From Rhizophagus irregularis (lineage: Eukaryota > Glomeromycota > Glomeromycetes > Glomerales > Glomeraceae), in NCBI RefSeq assembly GCF_026210795.1, contig NC_089435.1, positions 2,170,001 to 2,234,000 of the forward strand: DNA of 64,000 nucleotides, given 5' to 3'. The translations under genes and the position numbers were made by a program. Below are positions 57,415 through 64,000 of this stretch, piece after piece; the stretch's first letter is position 1; each line of letters begins with the position of its first letter. A model generated the notes under the pieces. It was not told the origin of the DNA. It did not search any database and worked only from the letters and a program-made list of their open reading frames with translations.

Positions 57415-60400
57415 AGGGGATAAATTAAGAAGAAATCGAAAAGTATTTAATTCTACATTAGATAAATAAAGAATTTGTATTTACAAATTATAAATATAAA
57501 CTTTAATACGATTAGTTAACTTCCTTTCAAATGATAATTCTGTAAAATTTACAAACTCAGTAAATTAAACCTTAAAATTATAATTTTTTTTAATTCAATA
57601 AAATAATGACATCAAACCAGAACTCGTATAATGTGTTTAAGGAAGAAATAAAAAAAAAGATTTGGATTTTAATGAACTTTAACTTGTTGAATAATAATAA
57701 TAGTTATATATAAATTAAATTCACAAACTTATAAGTGTATTTATTTTTATGAACTAATACACTAGTTGGTTTACTGATTTATCAATACTAAATAGTTAGT
57801 TTGTTAATGTATTTTCTTAAATTGTATTGTTTTTTTATATTTTTAAGTAAAACATAAAAATAAAGTTAAATTTGTTTATAATATATATATATATATTTGT
57901 TTTGAAAATATTTTTCTTTAAATGTTTTTTTTTTTGATTTATAAAAGTTAAAAAATTTATAAAATATTTCAACTTTACTAAATCACACCATTGGTGCTCA
58001 ATACCATAGTATGCATTTTCATGAAAACTATAGCTTAAACTGAAGAAATCACTCTAATTAAAATTGTTCAGCACCTTTAAAAATAATTAAAAAGTTTACT
58101 TAATACTTTTTTTTTTAATATCACAAAAAAATTGAAAAACTAAAAAAAATAATTAATTTCTTAAAATATTCAAATAATAATAATAATAATTTAATAAAAA
58201 AATAAATTAAATTAAAATAAATTAATTTTAAAATAATATTAAAATAAATATATAAATAATTCATTTTATATTAAACTGTAGAGTATATATTTCAGCATTA
58301 AATATTGCAATATAAATTATATTTTATTAATAGAAATATCTTAATTAGACTATTAATAATATAAAATAAAAAAATTATATAATAAATAAAAAAATAATTA
58401 ATACATATAACTGTAATATTAAATAACAGTGGTATGATTTATAATTTTTGAAATATTTAATACTAATTGAATTTAATAATATTAATAAATATTTTTTTTT
58501 AATTATTTTATTAAAAGTTAAATAATTTATATAATTAAAAAAATTTGTAAAATTTACCTATATAAATAAATTCCAAATTATGTAATATAATCTTACTTTC
58601 AGTTTATCATATAATATTAAATAAAATAGAAAATTTGCTTTTTATAAAAAGTAAAATTTATATAACAATTATATAATTTTAGTTAGTATTATAGATTTAT
58701 AGTCAATTTAATGCAAAATAACAGGTTATTTAATTAATAAGAAAAATTTTTTTCTTATTTGATTTTAAAAATATAATATATTATTTTTAATATAAATATA
58801 AATTCAATATTTACTATATATATTTAATCTTTCCTTAAGAATATTAATAATTTGCTAAAAAAAAGACTTTAATTTCTTTTAATTTTACTATTTTTTTAAA
58901 AAAAACTACAGTATCACAGGTCAAAATGCTAAAAATCAGCAAAAAAAATGGCATGAAAAGCAGTGGCTATTCAGGACCCCAAAAAATATATATGGAAGTC
59001 ATAAATGATCGGCAAGATTTTGGCCTAAAATAAGCAATTTTTCAGGGCTGGAATTATGATAATGCTAGCCAGTATCAAAACGAACAATAAAATTTAGGCC
59101 AGCACTATCTAAAAAAGGCAAGATTTTCATGAAAATTTAGGTTCTTTTTAAGCAAACTCAAATGTGACCTTTTTATGTATTTTTCGGGATCCTGGCTATT
59201 CTTGGCTGTTTTTGGCTATTTGCGAATTAATCTATACTATTTGTAAATAGTTTATACAAATTTGTGAATAGTTTATGCAATTTGCACCATTTTTTTGCCT
59301 GTTTTTGGTCATTTGACGTGTTTATATTTATAGATTTATTAAAGTAGTAAGATAGAAATTATATAAAATACAAAAAACTATATATTATTTTGATATAAAT
59401 CACTTATTATTTATTTAAAAAACCTTATATATATACTGTTAATCATTTTAGTTCTATAAGTATAACATATATAAAATGAATATTTTAGTATAAATATTTT
59501 ATATTTTACATTTAGTAGACTATAAGATCCACTTAATTTTACTATAAATAATAGGATAAATTTAGATTTTTCTTTCATATGTGATATTTAAATCCTTTAT
59601 TTTAAAAAAGAATATTTTATATACTGATCATTAATTCTGGCCAAAATTAAATATATCATATAATTTAATAAAAAAAAAACTTTGGAAAAAAAGTTTTACT
59701 AAAAGTTGCAGAATAAAGAAAAATACATATATTAAATATTTTTAAAAAAGTTTATTTATATATTAAGAATTTCTTTTTTATTACAAGATGTAAAATTTTA
59801 ACATTATATAAGGGTAAGATATATATTTTTCCTAAATAATATATATAAAAAATTCTTTAATTTTGGGCAGATCATCATATAATTTTGCAGCCAAATTGAT
59901 TTACATTTTAACCATAAATTGTATGAGTTAGATATGCAGTTGATTATTAAAATTGAATAAGAAATTAACCACAAAATAGTATCAGAATTTTTATATAATA
60001 AAATCTAAACTTTTTTTACCATATTTTTTCTCTATTTGAATATTTATTATAACTTTTTTTTTCATTATAAAAATTTTGCATTTTAATAAACAAAATAAAG
60101 ATAAAAAATTAATTTTATGTATATATATATAATTAAAATGCATAATAAAATTTTTATTAAAGTTCTATATAAAGTCAAAATCCTACTTTTAAACATCAAA
60201 AATCATATTAATAAAAGTTGTTTCTCAATTTTCATACCAAATTCTATATATTCTATTAAGCTTTTATATAGCTATAATTAATTATATTTTAAAATACAAC
60301 TTTTGATGACCAGTAGAAAATTTTAGATTTTCTAATAAATAATTAATAAATGATAATAATTGCTGTACTAAAAATGTTAGCCTTAATTATTTTTTAAAAA

Positions 60401-62150
60401 ATTTTAAATTACGGCTATAAGATTTTTATAGTTTTAATTACGGTATATAAAAATTTTGTGTTACAGCCTTTTTTTGAATTACGGCTAACATCTTTATACT
60501 GTACAATATATAATTTAAACTATTTTGGAATAAAATTTTATTAAAATTGCTTTATGTTTCATAAAATTAGATGAGAGCTAAAATTTGGTAAAATTGCAGG
60601 CAAATTTACCTGCAATTGCTTACAGTTTAAAAAATAATATGATAAAAATGTAAAAAATGAATAGTAAGAATACAAAAACCTTTATTTTAGGAATAAATAA
60701 ATTTTATTTAAATAATAATAATCTTTTTACCTTAAAATATCAAATAATTCTGTTAGAAGTATTTTAAAAAGTTTTAAAGTTAATACATATAAAAATTAAG
60801 AAAAGAAGCAAGAAAATGAAAAGTAAGAAAAGTAAAATTAAATAAGTTTTCTTAGAAATGCTGTTATTCTTATTAATAAATTAATACAAAACATATCATA
60901 AAATACATAATAAATAGTATAATTTTTTATTTTATTTAGTATTATAAAATTTTTTATAATATTAGCCTGTTAATAATTAAAGGACTGAAAACTTTAATAC
61001 TTTAATAGATTAATTAGAGTTATTAGAAAACTTTTATCTCAAATAATTATATAAAAATATATTGAATATTTAGTAAAGAAAATAAAATAATGTAGAATCA
61101 TATATATAATATAAAATATAATTGATAAAATTAAACTATCTTAAATTATATTATTGGAAACAAGTACTTTAATATAAAATTTGACTTCTGATTTTCTTTT
61201 TTTAACTGAGTAAATCCTAATACTATTTATAGTAAAAGTTATAAAAAATAATAAAGAAATTAAATAAAATAAGTATAATAATAATTTAGCAATAAATAAA
61301 AATTAATAAAATAAAAAAATTAAATAAAATAAAAAAATTAAATAAAATAAAAAATTAAAAAAATGAAGAAAATCAAAAAAATTGAGATCTACACAAATTA
61401 TTGTATAATAAATTGTATATTAAATAATAAAACTCATTAAATTTATATTAGTACTAATATATTATATTAATAGAATAATATTTATTATTTATAATATTTT
61501 TTTTTTTGTTATTTATAATTATTTCATAAAATTTAATTATGAAAATTTTTTTGTAATGGCTTTTATTTTTCTTTAATAATTGTGAAACTTCATTATAACT
61601 GTTAAATAATTATATAATTATAGAATTTTGCTATAAATTAAATCAGTCTTAAATCACTTCCTTAAAATTTATATTTTACATCAATCATTTTTTTTCTTTA
61701 AAAAAAAAATTATTTATATTATCACTTTATATAGATTTTATTTATTTGGATATTATAGAATATAATAACCAAGTTTTTTACATTCTTGATAATGTTTCTT
61801 GTTTTTGATTGTAACCATAATTTACAAAATTATATAATTATATAAAATTTACTAATAGGTTAAATCACCCAGATTAAAACACCCTGAATTAAAAATTAGT
61901 CTTATACATAATTATAAATTGTTTATTAATATTTAATATGCAAATTTAAGTATACAGTATGAAGTAACTAAAATTATTAAATGTATAATGCCTTTTTATC
62001 TTCCAACTTTTTATCTTTTGTTACTTTATTTTAGCAAATGAATTTACTATTATTTTAACCTTTTCATTTCCAATATCAAATATTGATTAATTGCTATATC
62101 ACTTTCTGATTATTCAGTAATATTAATTTCATATATTTCTCAAAATATTC
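57415..62150. other. Gene-free, extremely AT-rich stretch
   Basis: 4.7 kb with no open frame of note on either strand. A/T homopolymers, 'aataa' and 'tataa' words and short TA tracts (57880-57898, 60118-60131) dominate. The only island of normal complexity is 58915-59330. Nothing indicates genes, RNA genes or transposon ends elsewhere. Confidence 0.7.
58915..59330. repeat. Dispersed-repeat island in the AT-rich stretch
   Basis: About 415 bp of higher complexity, including 'ggcatgaaaagcagtggcta', 'gggctggaattatgataatg', 'aggcaagattttcatgaaaa' and a triple 'ttggctatt' near 59205. From memory, similar wording recurs widely in Rhizophagus assemblies, so I call it a dispersed repeat of unknown class. 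No ends or coding part seen. Confidence 0.45.
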
Positions 62151-62703
62151 CTTTAACTTACTTCTTACCAAGTATATGAGAAAAAAACCCTGTCAATCCA
62201 TACCAGACAAGTCTGTGCGACATATTAGTTTCGCGTATAATCGAAATGAAGTTACCAGTACCTCTATTTTTTTCCCGAATAAATGTGAGAAAAGGTGAAA
62301 AATGCTTAGTTATGGTACAGGGGTTGCCACATAAGTAAAATAATGACAACAAAAGTATATGTTATGAAGGGCCGAGAACTTTGTAATTTCGAGATCTACA
62401 AGAGTTAACTGTCTTTGCGTCTTGCAGGGTAGATCTTCATGTGAAGAGGTATGAAATTTCCATACTCGTGTGCTTTCAAAGCTTTCTTGACATCATACGA
62501 TAATGTTAATCACTTATCTCCTTATCTTTTTCCCTAGCAAGATATAAAGCACGTAGGTAGGTGTATGTGGAAGATCAGCCAACTTTCCCACAAAAAACCT
62601 TCTCACAAAAAAATTACCAAGGATAGGTATGTATATGCCAGAAATCATGTTTATATGCAAACGAGTTTTTCTCACTATGGGCTCTTGTATTTAGGAAAGC
62701 AAG

Positions 62704-62808
62704 ATGCCTTCCCCCTCCACTCTAGCTGACAGGTTAAAAGAATATGAAACGGAAAGTTTTATCAATTTTTTACGGGAAGATTCCAAATTAAGACACAGAA
62801 CTTGGTGA
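62704..62808 (+). pseudogene. N-terminal fragment of a SAM-like domain protein of an expanded family
   Basis: A 34-residue frame reads MPSPSTLADRLKEYETESFI, then NFLREDSKLRHRTW, and then stops. From memory the pattern STL-DRL--Y-T--L--FLR opens a large family of Rhizophagus proteins with an N-terminal SAM-like domain. Only the first helix or two are present. The C-terminal relic at 24155-24450 belongs to the same type. Confidence 0.5.
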
Positions 62809-63057
62809 TAAATTTTTTACGAGGCTTTGAGAAGGAAAACATCACCGGACATTTATTTCTTAACCAGACAGGAATGGAGTAAAAATGAAACTTGAAGGAG
62901 CTGTGCGAGTAATTTATAATGTTATAACTGAATTCTAATGCGCGTTGTTCTTACGGTCATTATCTTTGGTAACAGATGATCGATGACAAACAAATTTAGC
63001 GGATTATCTTCCCCCAATAAATAGAATTTTTTATTCGCATCATGTAACAATTGTAAC

Positions 63058-63401
63058 ATGTTAGTTGTTGTTTCGGCAACGTTATATTATGATATTGATG
63101 TTGCAGAAATGAGTGGGAATAAAGCTAACAGGGAGTTAGTTCGTTTTTATTTTCAGTTTGGAAAAGCTCTATCAAAGCGACTCGCTATACTTTTGCAAAG
63201 CAATCCGCATACAAGGCTGAACAAAGAAGTCAAGGAGGAAAATATAAATGGAGCTATACGCAAGAGAAAAGAAAAATTTATGACATCTTTAACGTGATAG
63301 GGGAAGATAAGATTCATCGTATCAAATCCTTTACTGCATCCAGCTTTTCAGATCTAATAAGAAGTGAGGTCGCACTATATTATAAAAAATTTCGAGATTA
63401 A
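63058..63401 (+). pseudogene. Relic of a Rhizophagus-type repeated protein (FYFxxGKALxxRL domain)
   Basis: The frame at 63058-63297 reads ANRELVRFYFQFGKALSKRL, then NPHTRLNKEVKEENINGAIR. In a shifted frame the homologous end follows (IYDIFNVIGEDKIHRIKSFT, then ASSFSDLI) to a stop at 63401. The whole matches, from memory, a ~100-residue domain common in Rhizophagus hypothetical proteins. One frame change near 63280 separates the two parts, so it is probably broken unless an unusual splice exists. The true N-terminus of the domain (GNKANREL) starts after an implausible leader. Confidence 0.5.
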
Positions 63402-64000
63402 AATTACTGCGTCCTAGTCACGTGACTCTGTTCTGAATAATCTGTATGCGTGTTTTTACAAGTGGTGTAATTTGTATTATCCGTGTAATTTGTACGGCAA
63501 CCTTGTTCACTCAGAGAAACGAAAATAAAATTCACAAGTGATATTAATGAATATTACATGTGCTTCTGTATTCTATTACAATTATGAAAAAACAATAGCT
63601 AGGTTTGCACCCTGAAAACTTTTAGGTGAAATTTCTGGCGAAGCTTTAACTAACTATGAATGCGGGAGTGAATAATAGGACTAATTCTGCTCGTCTGAAC
63701 CAATTCCTTTGAAATCACCACCGCCGTAATTAATAGTGACATTGGTAACATTCGCACTTTGTAAAAAAGAGGTGTTACAGGCCTAGAAACCACAGGTGTT
63801 TCTACAGATGATGTTACTGGTCTTGACACCGCAGGCGAATCCTCGGATTATGCAACAACTGATGATTCCTTAGGCGACCGTTCAGATCTCCCTGAAGAAG
63901 AACTTGATTGTCGAAGCTTTAGATCCAGAGATTGGCGAGGGATCCGTAGATGCTTCTACATGTGATGATGATGATGTCATACTCGCCCGCTTAACCTCCT
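63402..64000. other. Right edge; Asp/Thr/Ser-rich open stretch
   Basis: From about 63770 to 63961 the plus strand is open and reads as a low-complexity tail (GLETTGVSTDDVTGLDTAGE, then SSDYATTDDSLGDRSDLPEE). Proteins with the domain at 63058 often carry such Ser/Thr-rich tails, so this may be the same relic continued. The minus strand also offers a short Ser-rich frame. The window ends here, so nothing firmer can be said. Confidence 0.3.

Noticed and set aside
1-64000. tRNA, rRNA, riboswitch or defence-system genes
   Set aside because: I looked for tRNA arms, rRNA landmarks and typical defence domains and saw none. A covariance-model scan would be needed to exclude a divergent tRNA.

Overview
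The window looks like nuclear DNA of an arbuscular mycorrhizal fungus, most likely Rhizophagus or a close relative. This is an inference. The DNA is very AT-rich, introns are short GT-AG introns, F-box/leucine-rich proteins with poly-Asn runs are present, and there are remnants of gene families I know as greatly expanded in Rhizophagus. I see no tRNA, rRNA, CRISPR array or prokaryotic feature.

Left part (1-36.3 kb): nested duplications. Seven copies (five intact, two decayed) of a small Gln/Asn-rich gene family that I do not recognise lie on the minus strand between 1.0 and 31.7 kb. Copies A and B with their flanks (about 1-9.2 kb) correspond to copies C and D (about 9.3-17.6 kb). Copies D and G each sit just downstream of a seven-exon, 676-residue acyl-CoA synthetase gene ending in the peroxisomal signal Ala-Lys-Leu, so gene pair and flanks form a second duplication. 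Two hAT-type non-autonomous transposons with exact 8-bp target duplications (8235-9069 and 10067-11288), several smaller inverted-repeat elements and a long purine-rich tract fill the gaps.

Middle (36.3-48.7 kb): a single-pass membrane protein with a signal peptide, a small retroelement fossil, two divergently transcribed F-box genes, an array of about 18 hairpin-forming satellite units, and an abutting 3 x 166-bp array.

Right part (48.7-57.4 kb): a 13-exon WDR48/UAF1 gene (deubiquitinase cofactor), a telobox-type Myb gene and a five-exon fructose-1,6-bisphosphatase gene. After it comes an almost gene-free, extremely AT-rich stretch (57.4-62.1 kb), then a right edge with fragments of expanded Rhizophagus-type families.

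Functional reading (inference): the two acyl-CoA synthetases would activate fatty acids for peroxisomal beta-oxidation, and fructose-1,6-bisphosphatase serves gluconeogenesis. Both suit a fungus that receives lipid from its host and turns it into sugar, but nothing shows that the genes are co-regulated. The F-box proteins and WDR48 act on opposite sides of ubiquitin signalling. I found no operon-like new system. The most unusual material is the unknown Gln-rich family, the transposons whose ends are built from iterated short palindromic words, and the hairpin satellite.
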